Below are positions 54,000 through 64,000 of a stretch of 64,000 nucleotides of DNA, in pieces; within the stretch, counting starts at the first letter, position 1; each line of letters opens with the position of its first letter. Source of the stretch: Thereva unica (Eukaryota; Arthropoda; Insecta; Diptera; Therevidae); the NCBI GenBank assembly GCA_949987705.1, contig OX465282.1, forward strand, positions 3,274,501 through 3,338,500. Reading direction: 5' to 3'. A model generated the notes under the pieces. That model worked only from the letters and a program-made list of their open reading frames with translations. It did no database searches and was not told the DNA's origin. Position numbers and translations under genes: made by a program.

Positions 54000-55020
54000 C
54001 TTTAATCTCTCAAAGGATGGGACAGAAGACGGAAGCAGCTGCCGTCCAGTGGACTCTTCTTTATGCGACAGCTTTTAGCTGCAGCTCCCTCCAGGATCTC
54101 TCAGTTGTTGCGACCTCTGTTAATAGGGTCTCTTCCACGTTATTCTAGGTCTTTTAACCCGCCTGGAATCCACATGAACGTGATATTATTGTTCCTGCTG
54201 AGGGATTTCAGAGATAGGAAATAATCCAGGACAGTCTTTGATGACACCCTCCATAGCCGCAAGCGGGTAGGTGCTTTTAGCTCCTGTGATACTTTTGTTT
54301 TGCGATAGATGCATACGATGAATGCCTTTTTTACCGCGGCTTCATTGATGGCGTTTCCTTGGCCCTCAGGGACTTCTCAATATCACTCACTAGTTCATGA
54401 ATGGTAGTCTCTGTAGATCTATCTGGCCGGTAGGTAGTTTTGCAGGCAGTGAAGTGTGCTCGCTGTAAGATCCTCTCTAATATGCCTGTCTAGAACCTTC
54501 TCCATCGTTTTCAGGAGGAAGGAAAAGAGGCTGATAGGTCGATGGGATTTTGTTCCCCTATACGATCTTGTCCCCGATTTAGTAATAAAGACTATCCTAG
54601 CCTCTCTCTAACACCTCGGAATATGGGCCAGCGCAAAGCTACCCCGAAATAGTGGTAGCAGGATTGGTAAGATCTCTTCCAAGCCTCTCTGACGGAGAGC
54701 CGGGAAGATGTGATCCTTTCCAGCAGCCTTAAAAGGCTTGAAGGTGCCAATGGCCCACTCAATCTTACCCGCTTCTGTTGGCTAGGCCTTTGTTCCTATT
54801 GAAGGATCGATGAGCAAGTACTACCGCCGATTGATTCAATGTTAGGTTCTAAGGCCAATTCAGGGTCAGTTATCTGAGAACTCGGGAAATGAGTGGTCAT
54901 TAATAGCTCCATGGTATCCCTGGTGCTCTCGGTTAAGGCCCCTTCAGGAGTCTTAAGAGATACAATGCCATTGGAGTGATCCTTAGACAGAACTTTGTGA
55001 ACTTTTTTCAAGTATTGCCT
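54000..55020 (-). pseudogene. R1/I-like LINE reverse transcriptase fragment (in Pop2 intron 1)
   Basis: Minus strand: MKKVHKVLSKDHSNGIVSL and TPEGALTESTRDTMELLMTT (pre-RT linker, 55011-54800), IEWAIGTFKPFKAAGKDHIF and RQRGLEEILP (RT entry), SYRGTKSHRPISLFSFLLKTMEKVLDR-type fingers. Stops and frame breaks follow to about 54000. Opposite in orientation to Pop2. Confidence 0.7.
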
Positions 55021-55024
55021 TGGC

Positions 55025-55480
55025 GAATGGGTGATAAGGAAAACGTCAGTCCAAGGATATGCGGACGACGCGAATATCGTGGAAAGTTCCTTTTTGGCAG
55101 CAAAAGAAGTTTATGTAGAACTAAAAGAAGCGAGAAAAGGATGGAATATGGCGAAGAAGATAGAGTTGTATGCAATTTTTGACCGCCCAAAACTCTCAAA
55201 GTTTATAAAAGGCAACAGACTAAGACTAGTCGGCCACGTAATCAGGATGGACGATAATCGTATTCAAAAACGGCTCATGGTGGCAGGAATTATGGGAAAT
55301 AGACCAGTAGGCAGACCCAGGAGAGGATGGATGGACTCTGTGACTACTGACGCAGAGGCAATGCTAAACCTTCGGAACGAACTTTGGCTTTGGTGGAGCG
55401 AGGAACGGCTAGGAAAGGCTGTGACAAGAGGAATCAGGAATGTAAAGAGGGAAGAAGAAAGATGGACAGCCATGTAGGTC
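55025..55480 (+). pseudogene. RTE-like LINE C-terminal fragment (in Pop2 intron 1)
   Basis: An open frame of 148 codons: GYADDANIVESSFLAAKEVY (YADD retained), then, by internal deletion, RLRLVGHVIRMDDNRIQKRL and GNRPVGRPRRGWMDSVTTDA, ending RWTAM-stop at 55477. The roughly 200 residues normally between YADD and the C-terminal block are missing. Its 3' end lies 30 bp from the tRNA-like sequence. Confidence 0.75.
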
Positions 55481-55506
55481 GGAAAGTGGAAAAAGCGAAG
55501 GACCGT

Positions 55507-55580
55507 GGGGCGAGCCGGGATTCGAACCCGGGACCTCTGAAATGTTAGTCAGGCGCCTTACCCCCTAGGCTACCGAGGCC
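55507..55580 (-). tRNA. tRNA-like sequence, possibly Val(AAC), probably a pseudogene or SINE head
   Basis: On the minus strand GGTAGCCTAGGGGGTAAGG fits box A and the D-arm (GCCT/AGGC pair). GACTAACATTTCAG forms an anticodon-like arm (CTGA/TCAG; loop CTAACATT, one base longer than normal). CCGGGTTCGAATCCCGG is a perfect T-arm with consensus box B. A T5 run lies about 15 bases downstream. The acceptor arms (GCCTCGG and CTCGCCC) do not pair, so a functional tRNA is doubtful. It lies inside Pop2 intron 1 between two LINE fragments. Confidence 0.5.
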
Positions 55581-55589
55581 GATGTTTGG

Positions 55590-56620
55590 TATCGAGAGAC
55601 TGATTCGTCGGCTGTTCGAGAATCGGCGGGTCGAGTTCTGGGCCTTGTAGCAGATCGTGTAGTACAGCTGGTGGAATAATTCTCCCCGTCGATGCAGGCG
55701 CTCATGGGGAGAGGCCGCAAAAGCTGCATTCGATTATTTGATGTTGTTTTGCCGCCTAACCGCCGAATTGTCTGGTACAGCGTCAGGTACTCGTGCCTCG
55801 ACGCCGCTTCTCCCATTTCAGCCGTAACGTTATTCCAGTACGCTCCTCGTTCCGATTTCGTTTTCTGTCGAACTTCTTTGTTAAATCGTCAGTATTGCTC
55901 GAAATTGATCTGTTTCATTCGTTTCCGCTGATCGACGAAATTCAAACAGCTGTCCGAGATCCACGGCTGCGTCCTTTTACGGATAGGTGGACATAACTCA
56001 ATTGCACTCGTCCTTTTACGGATAGGTGGACATAACTCAATTGCACCCCCCACAATGGGCTCCGATAATTGCCTTTCTTCTACAACGAAATCGTCCGGTA
56101 TTGTGAGCGTTGCGAAACTGTTGGGTAATACCATTTGAAACTCTAGCTCGATAGTCGGGTCCCGGGGGTGCCTCAATTATTCTGGTGCCGCTTTCTTCGC
56201 GCTTTCTAATCGCATCTGTAATTTCGCTCGATAATGGTTAGATCCGCGATCGGGTGCACGCATTGCACGTATGTCTTTGAGCGTCGATCGAAATCTTGCG
56301 TTGATCAAATCATGCTGGAAGATGCTGTTGCCAACGATCAAATTGCTGCGAATGAAAGCAGGTGTAAGCTGTTGTCGTAAATTACTCCGTGTCCGAATAT
56401 GCTCATCGTTGCTTCCCAGCCGTTTCGATCTATATCTGAATGTGCATTAAAGTCCCCCGCGAGTATGATTAATTCGGTTCGAGGTATCGTATCCAGCGTC
56501 TGTTGAAGCTGATCGTAAAATTCGCCCTTTGCTGGTCTCGGTTGGCGTATAAACGGATACAATATGGGTCTTGATAGTTCCACCAAAGGTTATAACCGCC
56601 AAATGCTCGACGGTCCTATA
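55590..56620 (-). pseudogene. RTE-like LINE: endonuclease end and linker (in Pop2 intron 1)
   Basis: Minus strand 56586-56338 shows an endonuclease half: TELIILAGDFNAHSDIDRNG (GDFNAH) and IYDNSLHLLSFAA. After breaks, the linker reads QPWISDSCLNFVDQRKRM, RFNKEVRQK and EYLTLYQTIRRLGGKTTS, nearly the same as at 36.6 kb, so it belongs to the 35040-36780 family. A 37-38 bp segment is duplicated in tandem at about 55971-56046 (CCTTTTACGGATAGGTGGAC twice). Confidence 0.75.
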
Positions 56621-56727
56621 GATACTAATATAAGGGACTTATTCTTTACTTTAAAATAAACGCTATTTACTACTATATAATAACATATTAACTAACGATT
56701 TCATTTCTTTTCTTTTTTTAATTGCAG

Positions 56728-57145
56728 TGAAGATATGTATGCTCAAGATTCAATTGACTTACTACAAAATTCTGGTATACAATTTAAAAAGCACGAAGAA
56801 GATGGCATCGATCCGCTAGATTTTGCTGAACTTCTAATGTCATCTGGTATCGTTCTAATGGATAATATTAAATGGTTATGCTTTCATTCCGGATATGATT
56901 TTGGTTATCTACTGAAATTATTAACTGATCAAAATTTACCATCTGAAGAAAGTGATTTCTTCGAATTATTGCGGCTTTATTTTCCAACAATATACGATAT
57001 TAAATATTTGATGAAATCATGTAAAAATTTAAAGGGCGGCCTACAGGAGGTTGCCGATCAATTGGAGTTACGTCGTGTTGGTCCACAACATCAGGCTGGT
57101 TCAGATTCATTATTAACTGGAATGGCATTCTTCAAAATGCGTGAG
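56728..57145 (+). CDS. Pop2: Pop2/CAF1 deadenylase, second coding exon (alternative read-through stop at 57214)
   Basis: Acceptor CTTTTTTTAATTGCAG. Joined to the first exon it restores [16 protein letters not shown] and continues through [27 protein letters not shown] (third catalytic Asp, D173) to [35 protein letters not shown], with the last catalytic His and Asp. At 57146 a donor GAG|GTATTA in phase 0 sits exactly where other CAF1 proteins continue with a final stretch of roughly 40 residues. That last exon is not found up to 64000. Unspliced reading adds 22 residues (VLNYDKNF...) and stops at 57212-57214. Confidence 0.95.
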
Positions 57146-57214
57146 GTATTAAATTATGATAAGAATTTTTCATTAATATTAGTTAAATCAACACAAATTT
57201 ATTTGGAAATTTAG

Positions 57215-57880
57215 ATATTGATGATTACTAATTAGTATTTCCATTTCTTTTTGATTTTTTGGAAACATTGAATATTTTTTTTTTTGGAATTTTTTTTTAA
57301 ATTATTCTTTTTGAATTTTTCGTTCTCATATTCTTTCGAATTCTTTTTTATAAAATGAATTATTTTTTTTCTTTTCTATCAGAGTTAATATAATTTGAAT
57401 TTTCTTTTCTTTTTTTGATGTGTATGTAAACAAAATAGAAATAATTTATGAATTACTATTGAAAATTGGTTATTAAATGAAGATCACACTGAAAAACAAA
57501 ATATTTTAAATTTTCATTTTTTATATTCTAATTCTTTGATAGATGTGATTTATAAAATTTTCAAGAGGGTATTTGTGTTGACAATTTTTTTTATTCTAGT
57601 TTTACATACTTTTTTCAGCATATAATCTCACAAAAATAACTAAATTCGCATTTCCACTATACGATAGCAGTACATCTTCATAATAAAACCGAATAACACT
57701 TTTTATTGCTTTTTAAACAGCGGTTAAAATTAATAATACCTCTTATGGACACAAGTATAAATTTCAGATTAATAATTTTCTTTTCCTTTACTCAAAGTCC
57801 ACACCAATTAACAAAATTGTTATCTCCAAAAGGGATATTGCACCATAAAGGCCATCAAGGTAGTGTGGAGAGGTAGTACG
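57215..57880. other. Pop2 intron 2 or 3' UTR, T-rich
   Basis: T-rich runs (TTTTTTTTTGG, TTCTTTTTTTGATG) and an AATAAA near 57682. No gene. Confidence 0.5.
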
Positions 57881-58940
57881 AGCAAAAGTCAGCCTGGACG
57901 GCCGTCATGACAAAGGCTTCTCTTGGATGGACTCCATATTCATATGGTCACTCATCCATCCTTAGGAGATTCGCCACCGCTGTGGCGGCCTAGACTATAT
58001 TACATTTACGTGGACCTTGTAGAAAGGTTTCAATACCATCATTCCGGCCAGAGGTTACTGGACAGATGGTGTTATCCAAACTGGGTCATTATGAATCTAC
58101 ACAGATGGCTCAAAAATTGAGAACAGCGTAGGCTCTGGTATTTTCTCCGAGGCATTGAATATAGATTCCACTTTTCGCCTACCCGACCACTGCAGCGTCT
58201 TCCAAGCGGAAGTCACTGCGATCTGGCAGGCTCTCGAATGGCTGAAGATAAATAATATATCCTATAAGAATATATGTATTCTATCGCATAGCCAAGCGGC
58301 CCTCAAGGCTCTTAATTCTGTCGTCACAACATCCACGACTCTTCTGAATTGCCGCAGGGCTCTGTGCGAAACTGTCACTCAGTTTGATATAACATTGCGT
58401 TGAGTTGCTGGACACAGTGGGATTAGGGGAAACTGTAGGGCAGATGAGCTTGCTAGACAGGGAACCCAAGTGAAAACCCGGCTGGGAATGCCATCTACAA
58501 ACTAGCTGTGAGGAAAATCAGCTTAGCACGAGCTGGGTTGAGATGGACCGCAGCAACGGTGTGCCGCACTCTTTATGCAATGTGACCAACTTATGACGCA
58601 AAGCGTTCAAAATCTTTTGTTCAGTTGAACAAACAGGAGATAAGCTATGTAGTAAAGGTGCTGACCGATCACTGTCCCTTTGGTCCGCACGCCGAAAGAT
58701 TAGGACTTCCCCACAAAGACTTATGCAGAAAGTGTGGTAAAGAACAAGAGGAAGAAACTGTCTCCCATGTTCTTTGTACATGTCCCGCCCTCGCAAGGAA
58801 AAGAGGGACCTTCCTTGGCTCACCCTTTCTTGATGGATTGAGCGAGCTGCAAAATATTAGTGTCTCTAGACTCTGTTGCTTTATCAAAACCTCAAAATGG
58901 CTTAAAATGGCATGCCTAAGTGGGCATGCCTGAATGGGGG
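57880..58940 (+). pseudogene. I/R1-like LINE 3' part: RNase H and CCHC end
   Basis: TDGSKIENS-like start with SVGSGIFSEALNID, CSVFQAEVTAIWQALEWLKI (acidic residues including the E of FQAE retained), ICILSHSQAALKALNS (the usual Asp before SQAA is His), VAGHSGIRGNCRADELARQG (H and D retained; stop just before). The last part has DHCPFGPHAERLGL and CRKCGKEQEEETVSHVLCTC. Same domain order as 41027-42256, with complementary defects. Confidence 0.75.
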
Positions 58941-60058
58941 AGTCATTTTAACCTAACGTAACCTAGTGCGGAGACTGCCTAGACAAAAGCATATCGGCCC
59001 AGTATCGTTTGCACGAGAATCAATTGATTGTGCAGAATTTAGCCTGGTATAATTTCAAGAACATTCTTTGCACTTCACAAATATATAACTGACGAACAAG
59101 TCATAAAGTAACCCCTGCTTCATTTCATATCCATCCTCCAGTCTTGGTCTCGCTAGCATCGCAGTCAATATATGTCGAACCTGGGGCGGATGTTTCCCCC
59201 CTTAGCGGCCCGAGCATTTCGGTAGTGACCGGCCCGAGCATTTTGGTAGTGACTGGCCCAAAGGCGCTCGACTCCCCCCGCCTCCGCCCTTCAGTCCTTC
59301 AGTAGAGAAAAAGTAGGAGGAATTCAATTCAACTGCAAAAGGCGCATGGCGTACACCGTACTAATTTGTCCTCTACGTTTTTGATCGATTAAGGCCCAGC
59401 TCTGAGAAATACTTCTGTCAAGCGGCGAGGGTGGTTGGCCAACGGCGACTTGAAGGCGTGAAAGGGAGGCGGGGAAGAGGAAAGGCCATAGGCAAATCCG
59501 GCCCTGTGTCGAACCGATTATATTTGCTAGAATCCGCAAAGAACTGCGGGTCATCTTTTTCCTACCATTCGAATCAACACTCTGATAGACAGGCGGCTCA
59601 AACCCCGATTTGGTACTTCGGCTATAGCACCAGATACCACACTTCTAAGTCGTTTGGTCAATCATCCATAATTTGTTGTCCTTAGATGAATTAGAAAGCG
59701 CCCAAGAGTGTCTACGCAAAGACATAAATAAGTCGATTATCATCTATTCAGACAGGCCGTTCTATAGGCACTTAAAGGTATTAATATCGAACAATAAATA
59801 ATCAGGGATTGTATGCGTGTTTTCAAGGGCTTGAAGCTGATCTGAAAAGGAAATCGAGCAATGGGTACCTCAAAGTCAACGTAATAGCGGCGTTCCTACA
59901 CTAAAATGGTACAATTATTGGACTGGAACAATTAGAAGACTTATGGCATAACTAAATTCCACTTAAGATCGGCTGTACAGAGTTGAAGGAAAGAACTAGT
60001 CCTTCAATAGTCAATAGTCCTCAATCTATATGTACTACACCAGACGAAAAGATTGATT
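58941..60058. other. No gene recognised
   Basis: Mixed DNA; near 59200 a short GGCCCGAGCATTTyGGTAGTG duplication. No frames with motifs. Confidence 0.45.
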
Positions 60059-60720
60059 GAAAGGAGTTGTCCATTAATTACGTGAGGCGATTTTTGAGAT
60101 TTTTCGTCCCCCCTCCCCTTTGGTGAGATGTCGTAACATACTCCCTCCCCCTCCTCTAGTCTCACGTGAAAGTTTTCAAATTTTTAAAAATCTAGTATTT
60201 ATACTAAAAATACATATTTACGGGCGTAACTACAGCAAATCTGGCCGTTCGTGTGCTAGATATTATTTGAGATAATTGATAATTTGGACTCCTTCGTGCC
60301 CCTCCTTCATTCCACTCGCGTTTGCGTATACACAGTTCGCAGACAGGTCATGGCCTGGAAGTTTTCGCCTTGAGGCCAAGTATCACCGGCCTGCAGTCCA
60401 GGAGAGCTGACAAAAATCTTTGTTTGAGCATTTATCGTCAGTTCATGCCTGAAGATCTGAACCGTATCTACTTGCAACGGAAAGCAAGGCGCGAAAACCA
60501 CCCGCATTCGCGTTCGCGTTTGGTCGAGGGTGTTCACGGCGTGGATCTGCATCTGTCTTGAAGTTTTCGTTGAGGCCATGAACATTTTTGCACTTTAACT
60601 AACTAACAACCTGCTATGTTAAACTGTCATCTTCGCTTGTGTATGTAGGAAATCATGACTTCACCTGCATGCCATGGCCTGTCAGACGGATACCTGAAGT
60701 ATTATCCCTCAGTCAGACTA
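60059..60720. mobile_element. DNA element family D, copy 3
   Basis: Begins AGGAGTTGTCCATTAATTAC with a G-rich subterminal block, and shares CTGACAAAAATCTTTG, CATTCGCGTTCGCG and CCTGCATGCCATGGCCTGTC with the copies at 26.3 and 51-52.8 kb. The right end is lost after GTCAGACTAAG. It keeps about 230 bp near the left end that copies 1 and 2 lack or have lost. Confidence 0.65.
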
Positions 60721-61321
60721 AGTAATCTGATATGCAAGACTTACATTATTTGAGAGCTACAATCAAAATAATCAGTTGCTCGCTCGTCTTGTTTAAGATA
60801 AAGAAATTTGTATTATATATTAGGTAAGTGAGAACAAAATGAAGATCACATTTGGCCACCATCAAGGTAATCAGTAGATACAAGTGGGAGAAATAATTTA
60901 TCGTAATCAACAAATTCAAAGACTATTTTCGTATAACAAGAAAATCATACTTCAAAAGACTTTATATTTAAAAAAAAATAGGTAAAAAAAAACTTTTAAG
61001 TTAAATGGTTTTATTTGAGATCATAAGCTGTACCAAAAACTCTAATAATTAGAACGCAAACATGGACCTTCTTGAAATTCTGACGTCTGGTAAGAAATCA
61101 TGCAATAGTAGCTCTGCTGTTTTCCATGCCGTATGTTAATGGGCACTTTGTGTTGCTGCGGTTAACGGATTAAGCAATATTTTGAGACTTAACAGACTAA
61201 AATATAAACATGGGCGCTTTTGAAATATACTTTTGATGGGCTTGGAAACATATTTTTCTAAACATGCCGTTCTTATTTAACTATACAGTGGCTATACAGG
61301 TTTTTATGCGCCCCATGTGTT
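60721..61321. other. No gene recognised
   Basis: AT-rich sequence leading to the Helitron fragment; it may contain the element's 3' noncoding end, but no CTRR-hairpin terminus was identified. Confidence 0.4.
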
Positions 61322-62160
61322 TATTTTAGTCTGTTAAAAGTCCCAGAATATTACTTAATCCATTCATCCTTCTTTCGGCCATTCCACAATTAAACTTTGC
61401 TGGAAATTGTATGGCTTTAGGATGGATAAGGTGTACGCCGTCCCTTTCAAAATTAGTTTGAACAGATGGTATGTCTGTTTCATACATTTGCGTTCGACGA
61501 AACTGACGCCATACAATCTCTGTGATGTAGCCGATAGCTCCGTTCACCAACCCTTTTGAGACGACAACGATAGCACGTAACATAACTTTGGCTTTTACGA
61601 ATAATTCAAGTTCTTGACCAACTAAAATCTGTTAAAATCTACTGGTATGATATCGGTTATATTAACTTTGTCCATATTTCGTGAGGAATCTACCAGCTGG
61701 CCCTGGGGTTTGATTTTGTATCTACAGGCACTATTATTTCGGAACGAATTAAGAACCGAATTGTTTTGATTGTTAACCTGTTGGTTGGTTGGGCCTTACC
61801 GATAGCGAACTCACCAACTTCAACTTGAAGAGCTTTTGCCATAAGTACACTAAAATGCCCAGATGTAAGTTCGCCAATTCGCAGTGCATTTAGCACGTCA
61901 ATGAAGGCATTGTCTCCTTGTTGAGGCATGTTCTCAGTCAGCTCACAAAACGTGAACTAATGCCAGAGATGCGTGGCTGGCTGAAGGTGCTCGGGCTGTT
62001 TAAATATAGTTGTCCCAGAGCGTTTAATTGGAGGCAGTTGGAAGAGATCTCCAAACAATAATACATTGACTCCTCCAAAGAACTCGTCATCGCTGTTTTT
62101 GAATTGTCTAAGACGGCAATCAATCATACAGAGAATCTGGTACGACACAATCAGAAACTT
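61322..62160 (-). pseudogene. Helitron PIF1-like helicase fragment
   Basis: Minus strand, N to C: MIDCRLRQFKNSDDEFFGGV then NVLLFGDLFQLPPIKRSG (Walker B-type GD.FQLPP), QGDNAFIDVLNALRIGELTS, and VMLRAIVVVSKGLVNGAIGY followed by ITEIVWRQFRRTQM and HPKAIQFPAKFNCGMAERRM. These are the later motifs of PIF1-family helicases encoded by Helitrons and related proteins. Three frames, several stops; the Walker A end and the Rep domain are absent. Confidence 0.8.
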
Positions 62161-62999
62161 TCGTCATGTGTGACCTTAAAAACTCCCCGATACCGATTTT
62201 CAATGGATTCAGAACACATTTGAAAAATTCATCCGCTACTTTGAATTTTCAAATTTTAACCACAGAATCGTCATTTGTGGGCCTTAAAAACCCGGCGATG
62301 CCGGTTTTAAATGGAATCGGAACCCAATTGCAAAATTCATCCGCCATCTTGGAAGCGCCATCTTGATTTTATTTTACAAAATTGTTAGACTGCATTGTCA
62401 CGGGAACTCAATGTGTGTGCAAAGTTTCATAAGAATCGGTTAAGTAAAAATAGTTGAAAGAGCTGTCGCAAGATTTGAACCAAAGAACGAAACAAACAAA
62501 CCAATATACGAGGTCAAGCTAAATAAAACCCAAAAAAAAGCAATTCAAGAGAGTAGTTTACCTTTTAATTTATTAAGACTGCTTATCTTCATCATCATTA
62601 GCTAAACAGCCCTCTGTGCGCCCCGGCCTCCTTAAGAATGTTCTTCCATCATCGTCGGACTTGCTGTTTCAGTTGGAAATCCTAATTGTACGCAAGTCTA
62701 TTTTTTTGTCGTCCATGTATCTCTTCCTAGGCCTTCCTTGTGGCCTTCTTCTCTCTGGCATTTGGAGGAAACGGATTTGGGGCGTTTCTTTAGGTATTCT
62801 CATTACTTGTCTTATCCAGTAAAGGCGTGGATTCTCTTGATGCTGTTGGTTAAGTCAGGTTCTTTCCATTTTTGGTGGTTTTAACTTCTCATTACACCCT
62901 CTTCATCTCTTCTTCTTCTCCTTTGATCTGTTAGCTGGCGGTCCGAGGGACGTCGGTGTCGTTGCTGTCGGTGCTGCTGGATCTCGAACTCTATTCACG
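62161..62999. other. Noncoding transposon-tail-like DNA and a small LINE relic
   Basis: 62200-62360 repeats AAATTCATCCGC with TTTTAAATGGAATCGGAAC-like sequence, comparable to 21.66-21.83 kb. On the minus strand at 62830-62600, 'REEGHKEGLGRDTWTTKKID' resembles the GRPRKRY.DD end of a LINE protein. Not assignable. Confidence 0.4.
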
Positions 63000-63400
63000 A
63001 TTCGTTTCCATTCTTGCCGGTTTTAGGCGGTGTCTCAAGCCTCGATAGCTGACAATCGATGATTCTTTAGGTCACCCTCGATATTCTTTAGTCAGGTTTT
63101 CTTCGGTGCCGATCGCTGGATTCTTCAGTTTGCGGGACGGTATCGCCAGAGAAGTTTACGTGGCAAACGGTTATCATCAATTCGGCAAACATGTCCAAAC
63201 CATCGTAATCGACGTTTTTTGAATTTCTTCTTCGTTTAGTGTCTGTTGATCGCATCTTTGTCGAACTGTCTCATTTCGAAGGGGATCGCGGAGTGAGACA
63301 CCGAGGATCTGTCTCAAGCAGCTTCTTAACGTCCGGTTCGAGCAGTGTCCACGTTTCAGATCCATAAAGAAGAATCGGAAGGATCAACCCTCTTCATTTA
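63000..63400 (-). pseudogene. RTE-like LINE 3' end (family of 35040-36780)
   Basis: LRQILGVSLRDPLRNE and the following 3' sequence (GAAGAAAACCTGACTAAAGA on the minus strand) match the corresponding end at 35.05-35.3 kb. A 50-60 bp insertion with LNEEEIQKT lies inside. Non-functional. Confidence 0.7.
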
Positions 63401-63473
63401 CTGCGCCTATGATCCTGTACAGATTTTTCTTCTGATGCTGCCCTTTCTATTACTTTCCTTTGCTTCAGCCATT

Positions 63474-63889
63474 GGCCCCTGTGCTGAAAGTCGAGTCGTA
63501 ATTCGTGACAAGTCGTTTGAGTTGTAGAAAGTGACGTTTCAGTCGAATTATGACTTTCAACACAGGGGCCTAGAGTGGAAATGCTAGGTTGAGTTTAGGT
63601 CCCTATACTGAAAGTCTTGATTCGAATGAAACGTCACTTTCTTCCACTCAGACGACTTGTCTTGTCTATTGCCCCTGTGCTGAAATTCGAGTCGTGTTTC
63701 GTGGCAAGTCGTTGAAAGTCGAGTTTAAAGAAAGTAAATAAGTCGTTTGAGTTCAAGAATGATGCCTAGAGTGGAAAGGCTAAGTTGAGTTTAGGTCCCT
63801 CTGCTGAAAGTCGTTATTCGACTGAAACGACACTTTTTCAACTCAAACGACTTGCCGTGTCGTGATGACTCGACTTTCAGCACAGGGGC
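63474..63889. mobile_element. Cluster of palindromic MITEs
   Basis: 63474-63570 is a 97-bp foldback with ends GGCCCCTGTGCTGAAAGTC / GACTTTCAACACAGGGGCC. A second, about 220 bp, spans 63670-63889 with GCCCCTGTGCTGAAATTCGA / TCGACTTTCAGCACAGGGGC. Half-copies starting GTCCCTATACTGAAAGTC and GTCCCTCTGCTGAAAGTCG lie at about 63599 and 63796. All share GAAAGTCG, GTCGTTTGAGTT and GAAACGTCAC words. Confidence 0.8.
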
Positions 63890-64000
63890 TTATGATTACT
63901 ATGGGCCCTGTCGAGTTGTGTGACAGTCGCATGTAGATGTCGGTGTCGACTCGTTAATATAAAACTACAATAAAACTACTGTCAACACACTAAACAAGCT

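Noticed and set aside
57215..64000. Last coding exon of Pop2
   Set aside because: Searched for the expected MFFEDHIDDAK-like start after an acceptor; not found.

Overview
This 64 kb window is a piece of an insect chromosome, most probably from a fly (Diptera) with a large, transposon-loaded genome. Two conserved host genes, both on the + strand, support this. The first is the 3' end of rdgC (the PPEF-type calcium-regulated serine/threonine phosphatase). The second is most of Pop2/CAF1 (CNOT7/8-type deadenylase of the CCR4-NOT complex). Introns have canonical GT-AG borders, intergenic DNA is AT-rich, and nearly everything else is transposon debris. Assignments come from reading translations and motifs only; no database search was possible.

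Layout. 1-3252 (-): the open 5' part of a non-LTR retrotransposon, one continuous frame from an N-terminal PHD-like zinc finger through an FP-like domain to an AP endonuclease, running off the left edge; its 5' UTR and a 10-bp-periodic simple sequence follow. 4-11 kb: a decayed R1-like LINE, two opposed arrays of a 21-bp satellite around a TA-flanked MITE, and small relics. 11.2-20.8 kb: the last exons of rdgC (end of the phosphatase region, two EF-hands) with three possible C-termini, two of them encoded by distant acidic terminal exons; the intervening introns hold LINE, hAT and MITE copies. 20.8-30 kb: AT-rich DNA, an I/R1-like LINE with two nested MITEs, a very A-rich kilobase, and a Ty3/gypsy pol fragment. 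30.2-34.4 kb: two satellites, 5 x 311 bp with an alternating two-unit order and about 5 x 132 bp nearly identical. 34.5-53 kb: LINE remains of RTE-like, R1/I-like and Jockey-like types, and a DNA transposon carrying a Jockey fragment and a second MITE.

53.5-57.2 kb: Pop2 exons 1 and 2, separated by a 2.9 kb intron containing three LINE fragments and a tRNA-like sequence. The last coding exon is not in the window. 57.9-64 kb: I-like LINE 3' end, another copy of the GGGGTCGTCC-ended DNA element, a Helitron/PIF1 helicase fragment, an RTE-like fragment and a cluster of palindromic MITEs.

The two host genes are not obviously linked in function (photoreceptor-type phosphatase, mRNA deadenylation). 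The rest is best read as layered insertion history: several junctions show which element entered which, and some target-site duplications are exact.
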